Counted from the first letter of the stretch, positions 42,276-52,574 are shown. The stretch: 64,000 nt of DNA from Paenibacillus lignilyticus (GCF_017942085.1 NZ_JAGKSP010000007.1:62001-126000); one strand, 5' to 3'. Numbers and translations: made by a program. Notes: a model not told the origin generated them from the letters alone.

Positions 42276-43250
42276 CTACTCCGCGTAGCGGATAAACGAG
42301 AGCAGCAGATCCTGCCGATGGTCGCCGAAGTCGGTGCCGAAGAGGTTAAGGCCACGGCAGTTGACCGCGTCTTCGGACACTTCCAGCCTGACGCGGATCG
42401 GCTTGTTGTACTGCAGGCCGAGTGACGCAAGCGTCGTTGCTGTCGACGACGCTTCGCCGTTCACTTGGCTGCCGGACGCGGAAACGCGCCACTCGGTCAG
42501 CTTGCCGTATTCGGTGCCGCTCTTCCATTTGTCCGGTGTCAGCTTGCCTTTGCGGTCGCCGAGATCGCCGGGGCTTGTCCATGTGCCGACAAGCTGATCG
42601 TTAATGAGCAGGGAAATATCGGAGGCCCAGTCCATGTGGAAGCCCGCTGCTTCGGAGCACAGCTCCGCGCTGAACCACAGCTCATCGATCGCAACGCCAG
42701 GCGGCATGGGATTGGCAAAATAATACTCCACGTAACCGGCACCGGCGAACCAGAGCAGGGAAGCCTCGACTCGTTCCGGCAAATAGAAGGCGCGAGGGTC
42801 ATCGACGGAGCCGAGCTGCACGCAATCGCGAGTGACGATGCCGCATGTGGGCTGCACGGAGCAGTGAGCGTACATGCCGATTGGCATACGCAGCTCTTCC
42901 GTGCGAAGCAGTCCTTCACCAAGCTTTACGGGCAGGTCAAGCTGAATGGAGCGGCAGGTGACGGAGCATATTTTCTCCCTGCTCGCACCTAGTGTGGATG
43001 TAATCAGCTCGACGTTCTCCAGAATTTGCACGTTCACGGAAATGGTCGGCTGCGCGACGCCGAGCGCTTCGGCGAGCTGGCTGACGCTCATCGATTTCTC
43101 GCCCAGCGCCTCCAGAATGCGGACGCGCACGTCACCGGACAAGGCTTTGGCCACATCGATCAGGCGGGTGGAGGGATAACGAATGGTATCTTGTTTGAGT
43201 TCGCTCATGTGCAGTTTCAACCCTTCATCGTTCAGTTCTTTCATTACCAT
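42276..43250 (-). CDS. ArsR-type winged-helix regulator fused to a C-terminal jelly-roll-like sensor
   Basis: A protein of up to 324 residues. The N-terminal 100 residues form an ArsR-family winged helix (LSGDVRVRILEALGEKSMSV, then VSQLAEALGVAQPTISVNVQ). The rest, about 190 residues, is rich in beta strands and aromatic residues (FAGAGYVEYYFANPMPPG, ELWFSAELCSEAAGFHMDW, SDISLLINDQLVGTW), like a carbohydrate-binding jelly roll. It has no clear metal-sensing Cys motif. It is divergent from the GH2 gene at 43367, so it is probably the one-component sugar-responsive regulator of that gene. Start 43250 is the longest; ATG 43208, 12 nt after AAGGG, may be the real one. Confidence 0.8.
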   Translation of the reverse strand: MVMKELNDEGLKLHMSELKQDTIRYPSTRLIDVAKALSGDVRVRILEALGEKSMSVSQLAEALGVAQPTISVNVQILENVELITSTLGASREKICSVTCRSIQLDLPVKLGEGLLRTEELRMPIGMYAHCSVQPTCGIVTRDCVQLGSVDDPRAFYLPERVEASLLWFAGAGYVEYYFANPMPPGVAIDELWFSAELCSEAAGFHMDWASDISLLINDQLVGTWTSPGDLGDRKGKLTPDKWKSGTEYGKLTEWRVSASGSQVNGEASSTATTLASLGLQYNKPIRVRLEVSEDAVNCRGLNLFGTDFGDHRQDLLLSFIRYAE

Positions 43251-43366
43251 CAGTGTACTCTATAATTGGTGTATTGTAAAAACATAATATATATTGCTTA
43301 ATTCATATACCGATGCTAAAATGATGGCAATTCCAAATCCACCATCTGAAAGGTTGTGCTCCCCTA

Positions 43367-46121
43367 ATGGCTGCTCAAGCTTTGAAATCCGCATTAACAG
43401 AAATGCCGCGTCCCGAGTACCCGCGTCCGGATTGGCAGCGCCAAGAATGGCTGAATCTGAACGGCGTATGGGATTTCCGCCTGGATACTGAAGAGAATGT
43501 AAGCGATTACGCATCCTTGCAGCCTACGGATCAATTCGATTCCGAAATTACGGTACCGTTCTCGTGGTCCAGCCCATTGTCGGGCATCGGCCGTAATGAT
43601 GCCGGAACAGGCTGGTATAAGAAGACGGTAGCCTGGGCGCCGGCAGAGAGCGGCTCGCTCGTATTTGTGCGTTTTGGCGCCGTCGATTATCGCTGCGATG
43701 TTTGGGTTAACGGCATTCATGCCGGTTCGCATGCCGGTGGATACGGCAGCTTCGAGTTCGAGGTTAGCACGCTGTGGAGAAACGACGCCGCGAACACGAT
43801 CGTCGTACGCGCAGAAGACTTTGACCGCAGCTCGCAAGCACGCGGTAAACAGGGATATGGCGAAATTCGGGGGATCTGGCAGCCGGTATGGCTGGAGGCA
43901 CGGCCTCAAGCGTTTATCCAATCGGCCAAGTTCAACACCAAGATTGACGGCACCATTGAAGTGAATGCCGCAATTACTGCGCATGAAGCGGGAGAAGCGA
44001 CGCTGCGGTTCAGCTTCGCGGATCAGGCGGTACAGCATACGGCAATGGTTCAGCTCGCAGCCGGCAGCAATGCAATCACGACTTCCTTCACTGTAAGCGA
44101 TCCGCAGCTGTGGAGCCCGGAGTCTCCGTATCTCTATGAAGGTGAGCTTACTCTCAGCAGCGGCTCCCATACCGATACCGTTTCCACGTACTTCGGCATT
44201 CGGGAAATTTGCACAGCCTTGTTCGGTGATCGCTCCTATCGCTGGATTACACTGAACGGCAAGCCGGTTTACTTGAACGGAACTTTGGATCAGTCCTTCC
44301 ACAAAACGGGTTATTTTACGTATCCTACCGACGAAGAGATGCATAATGAAATTTACTTGCTGAAACGCCTTGGCCTAAATATGGTCCGTATCCACATCAA
44401 ACCGGAAGAGCCGCGCAAGCTGTACTGGGCCGATAAGCTCGGTATGCTTGTTATGGAAGATATGCCATGCTTCTGGGGCAACCCGGATGAGACGGCGCGC
44501 GCTTCTTACGAGAGCGAAGCCAGAGAAATTATTGACCGTGACTACAACCACCCATCGATCTTCTGCTGGGTCATGTTCAACGAAACTTGGGGACTGAAGA
44601 CCAACCCGCAAGGGGGGGGGGTTAACGGGGGAGCCGGGCCAGCCGAGCTCGTATTTGCCGCAAACGCAGGAGTGGGTACGCGACATCTACCGCTGGGCGA
44701 AGCAGACCGATCCGACAAGAATCATCGAGGACAATTCTCCGTGCAACTATGACCATGTGGAATCGGACCTGAATTCCTGGCATTTCTATATCAACGGCTA
44801 CGAGCAGGTGCGTGAGCATGTAACGGAGATCGTGGAGAAGACCTATCCGGGCTCAGAATTCAACTATATCGGCGGCAACTTGCAGGGGGATGCTCCGCTC
44901 ATCAACAGTGAATGCGGTAACGTGTGGGGCTTCACAAGCGGCGCTGGGGACAGCGATCTTGCCTGGCATTATCGGTACATGCTTAACGAGTTCCGCCGCC
45001 ACGACAAGATGTGCGGATTCGTGTTTACGGAATTCCGCGATGTGACCAATGAGTTTAACGGCTACTACCGCCTGGATGGCACGGACAAATATTTCGGCTA
45101 CGAGGAGTTTGTACCGGGCATGTCGCTTGCCGATCTGCATGCGGCAGACTTTATCGTCATCGACGCGCCGCCATGCCAGACGGTTCAGGCCAACGCGCAG
45201 GTAGCGGTTCCGCTGCTGCGCTCCAGCTATTCGGATCAGCATCACGGACAGCAGCTGCAGCTGAGTTACGAGCTGTGGTTCGATAACCTCGGTATACGCA
45301 CGGTCGCGGACCAAGGCGCAATCGCGCTTGACTGGGATGGCTTCGGCGTAACGGCGATCGATGCGCCAATTACCATTACCATGCCGAATCAGGATGCGGT
45401 TGCCGTGTTGGCGGTTACCTTGAAAGATGCCTCCGGCAAGGCAGTTACACGCAACTTCATTACATTCGATGTGCGCAGCGGAAGCGAAGATGGCGTTTAC
45501 GATGCAGAAGGACGTTTCGTCAATGTGCCGGTAACGGCGTTTGCCGAGCACAGCTTCAACTATCAGTGGAATGCGATTCAAGGCTACAAAACAAACGGCG
45601 GCGGCGAAGGCCAGTTCGTTTACGACATTAACCTTCCAAGCCAAGCCGAGCAAAACGTGATCCACCATGTGGATATCCGCTTCGAAGCAAGCGCGAAACG
45701 ATTGCTTGCCCGCAACATCGAAGGGGCGACGGATCGCGCGCATACGATTAGTTTCATGCACGGAGCTGACGCAAACGTGGAGCGCAACAGCAACACGTAC
45801 TACATGACGGATGAAGAGCGACATGAATCCCGCATCCATGTTCTCATCGATGGAGAGCGTATCGGATCGTTCCTGCTTCCGGATAACCCTGCAGATAGCA
45901 GAGGGGTTCTGTCTTGGCAGTATCAAGAGGTGTACAACAAGCTGGATGAGGCGGGCTCCTTCGGCTACCTATGCAGCGTAACCGTGCCAAGCCGAATTGC
46001 AGCGAAGCTGGATCGCAGCCGCAGCTTCAAGCTGACGCTTGAAGCCGAGCAAGGCGGTCTTGCCCTTTATGGCCGGAATGCCGGCCGTTATCCATTCGAT
46101 GTGCTGCTTCAATTGAGGTAG
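43367..46121 (+). pseudogene. GH2 family glycoside hydrolase, frameshifted at a G10 tract
   Basis: One reading frame covers 43367-44752 and another 44655-46121. Together they give a 917-residue GH2 enzyme: sugar-binding domain (WQRQEWLNLNGVWDFRL), immunoglobulin-like domain, TIM barrel with acid/base Glu406 in MFNETWGL, and nucleophile Glu in INSECGNVWG (44910-44912). The C-terminal beta-domains run to 46121. The two frames meet in ten consecutive G residues at 44612-44621; nine G would restore one frame through NPQGGGLTGEPGQ into YLPQTQEWV. It is either a real knockout, a slippage-variable gene or a sequencing error. There is no signal peptide. Likely beta-glucuronidase or beta-galactosidase group. 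Confidence 0.85.
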
Positions 46122-46149
46122 TTAACGATTTATGGCATAAAGCAAGTCG

Positions 46150-46182
46150 CAAGCCGTCCCATAGCGGGGCGGCTTGTTTTTA
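46150..46182 (+). terminator. Terminator of the GH2 gene
   Basis: AAGCCGTCCC pairs with GGGGCGGCTT over ATAGC, then GTTTTTA. Confidence 0.8.
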
Positions 46183-46383
46183 TTTGGCTGGAAAAGTAAC
46201 AATCTTCCCACTCTCACCTAACAGGTTTCGCCCCTCCCTTTATTGAACACTTTACTAGATCCATATATATTTAGGGGGAACTTGACAGCCAGACCATCAG
46301 GCGCCCTTATAATATGAAGTCTGAAACGGGCATAGGATTCGGAGATCAGGCACAGCCACGCATTAACTTTGAGGAGAGATCGT

Positions 46384-47766
46384 ATGCTGAAGGCGATCAT
46401 CGTGGACGACGAATATTTTGTGCGCAAAGGGTTCATGCATATTATTCCTTGGCAAGAGCTTGGCATTGAGATCATCGGCGAAGCGGCTAACGGCGAGATT
46501 GCCTTAGAACTCATGAAGCAATGCCATGTGGATTTGGTGCTCACGGATTTGACGATGCCGGTAATGAATGGCTTCGAGCTGATTAAACAAGTTCGTGCGC
46601 ATTATCTGGGCACGTGGATTGCCGTCTTAACCTGTCATCAGGATTTTCATCATATTCAAGAGGCCGTGCGGCTTGGGGCCATCGACTATGTGGTCAAAAC
46701 AGAGCTGGAGGACGACACCTTAAACAAATCCATCGAGCGAATCATCGAAAGAATTCGGGTGGAGGAGAAACGTAAACTGGAGCTGCAAGAACAGCAACAG
46801 GAGGGGGAAGAGCCTTGGGCGTTGTTCTTAACGCCGGTTACGGGAGAGGCGGACTGGGAGCTGCCCTTCGAGCTCATGATGCCGAGCGGCAGGAGCCGGG
46901 CGATTACGATACAGAAGAAGGGGATTTATGTAAGGCGGGAAGAGCTGCTGCAGAAATATACGAATATCGCCTTGCTGTATACCGCAATGGACTGGAAGCA
47001 GTGGATTCCGGTCATCATCCGCGGTGTGCGGAATTTACCCGAGAAGGCCATCGTGCAGCTGCTGACGCGGTATCGGGATGAGAAGCTGTTCTTTGATTTC
47101 CAGGCGCAGAAGTCCGGCTATGAAATCGACTGGATTGAGCTGGAAACGAAGCCTGTCGCCACTGACGATGCCGCTATGCAAGTGCTGAAGCAGCAGTGGC
47201 GTTCCTTTTATTGGGTGTACCATGACGGAGCTTTTCAAGACTTGATGGACAAGGTGCGGGAGCGAAGGCCGGCGGTTGCGATTTGGATTGAGCATCTGAA
47301 GAATACGGTCATGCTGTGGCGTCATTTCGAATCGATCTCGGAGTCGATGGACTGGGCCGCAGCTTGCGAAGAGCTGCTGTTCTGGGAGCAGTGGACCGAC
47401 TGGCTGGCGCTCGTTCGTTTGCGGCTGCGCCATCATGAGCTCTCCGAGGATGTGTGCATCGGCATTCTGCGGGCGATGCAGATGATTTCAAGCGATTTGC
47501 AAAGCAGCATGAATCAGACGGAGGTGGCTAGGCGCATTAACTTGAATCGAAGCTACCTCAGCCGCTGCTTCAAGCAGTATGTCGGCAAACAATTCCAAGA
47601 CGTGCTGAACGATCTGCGCGTGGAGAAAGCTACGGAGCTGCTGGCCACGACGAATGAGCCCGTTTATCAAATCGCCGAGAAAACGGGCTTTCAGGACGAG
47701 AAGTATTTTAGCAAATTTTATAAACAACAGACCGGCAGGCTGCCCAAACACGTACGCAAAGAATAA
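46384..47766 (+). CDS. YesN-type response regulator (receiver plus AraC HTH)
   Basis: A 460-residue two-component regulator. The receiver domain (about 1-120) has the acidic pair in IVDDEYFVRKG, phosphoacceptor Asp in DLVLTDLTMPVMNG and Lys in YVVKTE. A 230-residue linker follows. The C-terminal AraC domain (about 360-455) has NQTEVARRINLNRSYLSRCF and VYQIAEKTGFQDEKYFSKFY. Paenibacillus genomes usually pair such genes with a YesM histidine kinase; none is adjacent here. ATG 46384 has GAGGAG upstream. It lies between GH2 and GH28, so control of one or both is likely. Confidence 0.92.
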   Translation: MLKAIIVDDEYFVRKGFMHIIPWQELGIEIIGEAANGEIALELMKQCHVDLVLTDLTMPVMNGFELIKQVRAHYLGTWIAVLTCHQDFHHIQEAVRLGAIDYVVKTELEDDTLNKSIERIIERIRVEEKRKLELQEQQQEGEEPWALFLTPVTGEADWELPFELMMPSGRSRAITIQKKGIYVRREELLQKYTNIALLYTAMDWKQWIPVIIRGVRNLPEKAIVQLLTRYRDEKLFFDFQAQKSGYEIDWIELETKPVATDDAAMQVLKQQWRSFYWVYHDGAFQDLMDKVRERRPAVAIWIEHLKNTVMLWRHFESISESMDWAAACEELLFWEQWTDWLALVRLRLRHHELSEDVCIGILRAMQMISSDLQSSMNQTEVARRINLNRSYLSRCFKQYVGKQFQDVLNDLRVEKATELLATTNEPVYQIAEKTGFQDEKYFSKFYKQQTGRLPKHVRKE

Positions 47767-47860
47767 GTTTCGTACGGGGTGCAGACAGGTTTCGCACACG
47801 CTTCACGATGGACGTTCGCTACAATGGAAGAATGATCATCTCATTTAGGAGAGTGTAACC

Positions 47861-49183
47861 ATGCAGCAATCGACGATTCATTATCAGGCTCCGGCCGCGC
47901 AAATTGCAGCTTCCGAGCGTTATAAAGTACGTATCAATGGGCAGCCGGTATTCGTTTACGGCAGTCAAGGCGCAGGGTATGCGATGCTGTCCGCAGAAGG
48001 CAGGGTCACAGTCGAAATCGAAGACAGCCAAGCGGCTGAGCAAGTTGTCGTTCGACCGCTCCGCCATGCCATTCAGCCGATTCCGGATGGGGGCGTGCTT
48101 CGTTTCGAGGCAGAGGCGCCAATAAAACTGTCAGTAGAATTTAATGATAACATCCGCGAGCCGCTGTTTATTTGGATCAATCCGCTGGAAGCCCAGGCAC
48201 GTCCGGACCCGGCGGACCCATCGGTGCGTTATTTTAGAGGCGGAGAAGTCCACCAGGCCGGAGAAATCGTATTGTCGGACGGAGAGACGGTCTACATTGA
48301 AGAAGGGGCCGTCGTTCATGGGCGGATCAAGGCTGAGAACGCATCGAACATTGCGATTCGGGGCAGAGGAATCTTGGACGGTTCGTTATGGAGAGAGGCC
48401 GAAGAGGGCGGCAAACGGCATCTGATGATGCTGCTCGCGGGCTGCAAGCAAGTGACGATTGAGGGGATTTCGGTTATCGATGGGCCGACCTGGCATGTGG
48501 TGCCGGCAGGCAGCACGCATGTAGCTATCACCAACATTAACATTTTGACCTATGCGGGAACCGGTGACGGCATTGATATCGTGGGCTGCGAGGATGTGAC
48601 GGTGGATAATGTATTCGTTCGTTCCAAGGACGATTGCATCGCGATCAAAGCCGTCGATTATTTCCATCCGGCAGGTCTGCATGAGGTGAGAAATGTACGC
48701 GTGACCCGTTCGGTGTTCTGGAATGCAGAATGGGGCAATGCGCTTGAGATCGGGTATGAGACGCGCTGCGCTTCCATCTCCGAAGTCGAATTCAGCGACT
48801 GCGACATCATTCGCTGCGAGTTCGAAGGTTATGAATCCGGCGGTACGTTTACGATTCATAACGGCGATCGTGCCGATGTGCACAATGTGCTGTACAAGAA
48901 CATCCGAGTGGAGGATTCACGCGAGAAACTTATCGATATTAAAGTGCAGTTCTCGCAATATTCCAAGGATGCCGAGCGCGGCCATGTTCGAGACATTCGT
49001 TTTGAGGATATCGCGATTGTTGGCGGCTTGCTGCCGGTTTCCATTATTCGCGGCTATGACGCCGGACATAGGATCGAGCAGGTTACAATCAGCAACCTGA
49101 CCTATCGGGGCGAACCGCTTCGCGGCGCGAATGAAGCGAAGATGGTCGTAGAGCTCAGCAAAGGGATTCAATTCGTTTCTTAG
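47861..49183 (+). CDS. GH28-like polygalacturonase, cytoplasmic
   Basis: A 440-residue right-handed beta-helix protein of the GH28 pectinase family. An N-terminal beta-sandwich of about 130 residues precedes the helix. The catalytic segment is TGDGIDIVGC near residue 228 and VRSKDDCIAIK near residue 247, corresponding to the conserved Asp residues; the usual GHG is replaced by WGNALEIGYETR. There is no signal peptide, so it trims imported oligogalacturonides or related oligomers. TAGGAGAG precedes the ATG and TACAAT at about 47820 may be the -10. Galacturonate released would feed UxaB encoded at 6972. Confidence 0.88.
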   Translation: MQQSTIHYQAPAAQIAASERYKVRINGQPVFVYGSQGAGYAMLSAEGRVTVEIEDSQAAEQVVVRPLRHAIQPIPDGGVLRFEAEAPIKLSVEFNDNIREPLFIWINPLEAQARPDPADPSVRYFRGGEVHQAGEIVLSDGETVYIEEGAVVHGRIKAENASNIAIRGRGILDGSLWREAEEGGKRHLMMLLAGCKQVTIEGISVIDGPTWHVVPAGSTHVAITNINILTYAGTGDGIDIVGCEDVTVDNVFVRSKDDCIAIKAVDYFHPAGLHEVRNVRVTRSVFWNAEWGNALEIGYETRCASISEVEFSDCDIIRCEFEGYESGGTFTIHNGDRADVHNVLYKNIRVEDSREKLIDIKVQFSQYSKDAERGHVRDIRFEDIAIVGGLLPVSIIRGYDAGHRIEQVTISNLTYRGEPLRGANEAKMVVELSKGIQFVS

Positions 49184-49202
49184 CTCCGTTTGATCGTTCA
49201 TT

Positions 49203-49235
49203 AGGACCGTCTACCTAGGTGTAGCGGTCCTTTTC
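49203..49235 (+). terminator. Terminator of the GH28 gene
   Basis: AGGACCG pairs with CGGTCCT around CTACCTAGGTGTAG, followed by TTTTC. Confidence 0.7.
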
Positions 49236-49381
49236 TATTGAACGGGATAACAGGGCTCCAAATGATAAGACAGATTTCATCGTTTTGGCTACTAAATTCC
49301 ATATTAGAGAAATCTGCCAAATTTTATAATAAGAATTGCGTCACGAGCATGTACCATCTAATTAGAAGGGGAATGATGAGC

Positions 49382-52300
49382 ATGGCAAGGATGAAGAAGT
49401 GGACAGCGGTATTGGCAGCCTTTTTATTGTTTTTCTCGTTGGCAAACCAAGTCGCGCCTAATCTCGCAAGCGCTTCCACGGATGAACCGGAGATTCTGTT
49501 TGAGAGTGATTTTGGGAATGCCGATGGCTGGGTACTTGATTCCACGCTATCGATCGTGAATGGAAAGCTGCATTCAGACTCATGGAGTGATTACCTTCAA
49601 TCGGCTATCACCACTCAAAGCTTTGACGGCACTTACTCGTTCCAAGCTGACGTAGCAGCCCCTTTATCGAGCGGGCATTGGAATGCTACCCGCTTGATCT
49701 GGGGGTATCAGGATGCAAACAACTTTTATGAATTAGTGCTGGGTAATGGAAGTGTAGCGGACAATTCCGCCAACGTTTCTTTGAAAAAGTTCGTGAATAA
49801 TGTAGAAGCCAGACTGGCAACCGACATCGTTTACGGAGTAGGCGGGAAAACGACGACCCTGCAGGTCATATCGGAAGAGGATGGACATATCTCGGTTAAT
49901 GCCTTGCAAGGCGATACGGTCACGAATTTGTTTAACCGCGTTGAGGATCAAACGTTCACCTCCGGCCAAATCGGGATCGGCGTGCGAAGCAGCCAGATCG
50001 ATTATGATAATTTCCGCGTCGTAAGAAGTGTGGAACCGTTGACCGCACCGGAGCCGCCGGAAGTGCCTGTCGTGGAAACCCCAACGATGGCAGACGGTAA
50101 CTTCGAAGTACAAGGGAATGAAATTAAAGACCCGAGCGGAAACGCGTTTATCGCAAAAGGCGTCAACGTGAACGGACCGCGCTGGCCTTGGTCGCGCCCA
50201 ACGCTGCCGGATGTCAGCGCGATCGTGGACACATGGAAATTTAATACGGTTCGCGTGAACATGTTTCCGCGAATGGAGCATTGGAACATCAACAATAACA
50301 TGGATTTGGACGGCATCGTAAATGCGTTCACTTCGAGACATGTCGTAACGATGCTCGAAAATCATGATTTTACGGGCTCGTATCCGGGTGAAACCGGCGT
50401 TACGGAATCGGACGGCAGTTATTCGATGTCGGTGGATGAATTGAAAGCTTACTGGGTTGATCTTGCAACAAAGTATAAAGACAACCCGTACGTCTGGTTC
50501 AATATCATGAATGAGCCGGGGCAAGCCGGTAAAGGGTATTCGACCAGCGAATCCATTGCGCGCTGGAAAGAAGTGCATGAAGAAATCATTGCGGCGATCC
50601 GTGCGATCGGGGCGGAGAATATCATCGTGTTGGATGGTCACTTCTACGGCCAAGAGGGCGGATTCCGTAATGGAACGTCGGACAGCGCGATCCTGTCTGT
50701 CGGTGAGGAACTGGCAGCGACGTACGACAATCTGGTGTTCTCGCTCCATATGTATGGGGAATGGTTCAATGGCCAGCAGCGGCTCGCGAACTATCTGGAC
50801 GAAGCCGCAAGCAAAGGCCTGGCACTCATCATTGGAGAATATGGCGGCGGCGACAGCCAGACTACGAATGTAACGGCCGCGATGTTCAATGAGGCCGTTC
50901 AGCGGCATGTGGGACGACTCGTATGGGCATGGGAAGGAGAAGATCAATTCGATCTGACAGCCAATACGACCAAAGGCGGCGGCTGGGAAGTCGACAAGCT
51001 GGACGGTTCGCGTCCGACGAATCTGAGCTGGCTCGGCAACCAGGTGTGGGATGACAATCATAATTCGTTGACGTTACCGGTGACGCTTAATCTTCCTGTC
51101 ATGGTCAATGGCAGCTTTGAAGACGGCTTGACCGGCTGGCAAAACTGGTCTCGTGCCGAGCTCGCAACAGGGGCCGGAATCGACAATTCCAAAGCGTTCA
51201 AAGTGCCGGCAGGCGGAGCGGGAGGCGGCGGCCAATTCGTCACGGTTAAGCCGAATACGACGTATACGCTGGCGGTTTGGGGCAAAGTGAGCGGTGCGAT
51301 CGAGGCGGATACCGCAGATGCGGGCTTCCAGTATAGACCGACGGAGCAATCGCCGGATTCCGAGCAGATCAAATTCATATTGTCGTTTGACTCGACAGCA
51401 TGGACGAAGAAGGAGATCACATTCACGACGGGACCAAGCGTGGCGGGAGCTAACGTATTCATCTGGAAATCGGCTGCAGGCGTAGACTTGCTGGTCGATA
51501 ACGTATCTCTTGCGGAGCAGCCGCCTATCGTGGTGAACGGTGATTTCGAGAAGGATTTGGACGCTTGGATGAACTGGGGACGTCTTGAAGCAGCGGCAGG
51601 TGCGGGAATTGGCGGCTCGAAGGCGTTGAAAGTAACGGCCGGCGGCGCTGGAGGCGGCGGTCAATACGTAACGGTGAAACCCAATACGACGTACAAGCTG
51701 ACGATTTGGGGCAAGGTGAGCGGAGCGACCGATGCGGATGGCGCAGCGGCAGGCTTCCAATACAGGCCGACGGAACAATCACCGGATACCGAACAAATCA
51801 AGCATGTGCTGTCCTTCGATTCGACCGAATGGACGAAGAAAGAGGTTGTTTTCAAGACGGGAGCAAGTGTGGCGGCTTCGAACGTGTTCATTTGGAAAAA
51901 TGCAGCCGGCGTCGACTTGCTGATCGACAACGTTCAACTGGCCGAAACAGAGGAAGACCCGGGAGAAGTGACGCCCGAGCCGCAAGGCATAACGCTGGAT
52001 ACCGCAGTATTTAAGAATGAGGCGGGTGCAGTTGTAACGAGCGTGCCTGCCGAAGGGATGCTGCTCGCCGAAGTGACGGCAACGAATCATGGCGCGGCTC
52101 AGCCTGTGACTCTTGTTGTGGCACTGTATAACAAAAAAGGTGTCATGAAGGCGATGTCTTCCGTATCGAGAACGTTGAAGGACGGTGAGACCGCTACGTT
52201 CACCAGCGGCTTCGATCTGCCGAAACACGCAGAGAAATTTACGGTCAAGGTGATGATTTGGAATAATCTCCAGGACAAGGTGCAGTTGGCGGACCCGATT

Positions 52301-52402
52301 GTCCTGCTACCTTTGACGAAGGATGACAAGAAGCAAGAGAAGAAGGAGAAGAAGGAAGACAAGAAAGATGATAAGAAAGAAGACAAGAAAGATAAGAAAT
52401 AA
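49382..52402 (+). CDS. Secreted GH5 family endoglycanase with two CBM modules and Lys-rich tail
   Basis: A 1006-residue secreted enzyme. Signal peptide at 1-31 (hydrophobic core LAAFLLFFSLA, cleavage near ASAS). Residues about 35-215 form a beta-sandwich (LamG/DUF1080-like). Residues about 235-555 are the GH5 barrel, with acid/base Glu378 in NIMNEPG and nucleophile Glu486 in IIGEYGG. Two near-identical carbohydrate-binding modules (CBM4/9-like, NGSFEDGLTGWQNW and NGDFEKDLDAWMNW) follow, at about 570-710 and 718-855. Then comes a small beta domain and a final 25-residue run of Lys, Glu and Asp only. Mannanase or glucanase activity is likely. ATG 49382 is preferred (GAAGGGG, 10-nt spacing). Confidence 0.9.
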   Translation: MARMKKWTAVLAAFLLFFSLANQVAPNLASASTDEPEILFESDFGNADGWVLDSTLSIVNGKLHSDSWSDYLQSAITTQSFDGTYSFQADVAAPLSSGHWNATRLIWGYQDANNFYELVLGNGSVADNSANVSLKKFVNNVEARLATDIVYGVGGKTTTLQVISEEDGHISVNALQGDTVTNLFNRVEDQTFTSGQIGIGVRSSQIDYDNFRVVRSVEPLTAPEPPEVPVVETPTMADGNFEVQGNEIKDPSGNAFIAKGVNVNGPRWPWSRPTLPDVSAIVDTWKFNTVRVNMFPRMEHWNINNNMDLDGIVNAFTSRHVVTMLENHDFTGSYPGETGVTESDGSYSMSVDELKAYWVDLATKYKDNPYVWFNIMNEPGQAGKGYSTSESIARWKEVHEEIIAAIRAIGAENIIVLDGHFYGQEGGFRNGTSDSAILSVGEELAATYDNLVFSLHMYGEWFNGQQRLANYLDEAASKGLALIIGEYGGGDSQTTNVTAAMFNEAVQRHVGRLVWAWEGEDQFDLTANTTKGGGWEVDKLDGSRPTNLSWLGNQVWDDNHNSLTLPVTLNLPVMVNGSFEDGLTGWQNWSRAELATGAGIDNSKAFKVPAGGAGGGGQFVTVKPNTTYTLAVWGKVSGAIEADTADAGFQYRPTEQSPDSEQIKFILSFDSTAWTKKEITFTTGPSVAGANVFIWKSAAGVDLLVDNVSLAEQPPIVVNGDFEKDLDAWMNWGRLEAAAGAGIGGSKALKVTAGGAGGGGQYVTVKPNTTYKLTIWGKVSGATDADGAAAGFQYRPTEQSPDTEQIKHVLSFDSTEWTKKEVVFKTGASVAASNVFIWKNAAGVDLLIDNVQLAETEEDPGEVTPEPQGITLDTAVFKNEAGAVVTSVPAEGMLLAEVTATNHGAAQPVTLVVALYNKKGVMKAMSSVSRTLKDGETATFTSGFDLPKHAEKFTVKVMIWNNLQDKVQLADPIVLLPLTKDDKKQEKKEKKEDKKDDKKEDKKDKK

Positions 52403-52524
52403 GCGATACGGAGCGGCTGCATTCAATTATGATTCTAATCGGAAGAATGCCTTCCGAACTCCAGAGCACGTATACCTCTTATTTGTTTAGACGTTAGCAT
52501 CAACCATGAGATTGATTACAAGAG

Positions 52525-52560
52525 AAAGCACCTCTTAGAAGTTCCTAAGAGGTGCTTTTA
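52525..52560. terminator. Bidirectional terminator between GH5 and DNRLRE genes
   Basis: AAAGCACCTCTTAG pairs with CTAAGAGGTGCTTT over AAGTTC, with T/A flanks, between convergent genes. Confidence 0.8.
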
Positions 52561-52574
52561 TTAGTGGGGGATCA

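Noticed and set aside
44853..45926. 357-codon minus-strand open frame
   Set aside because: Antisense to the second half of the GH2 gene, which has clear catalytic motifs on the plus strand.
44655..46121. A separate gene starting at 44655
   Set aside because: Its first residues (PQTQEWV) match the middle of a GH2 barrel, so it is the second half of the frameshifted gene, not an independent protein.
49733..51061. 442-codon minus-strand open frame
   Set aside because: Antisense to the GH5 gene, with no family resemblance in the translation.
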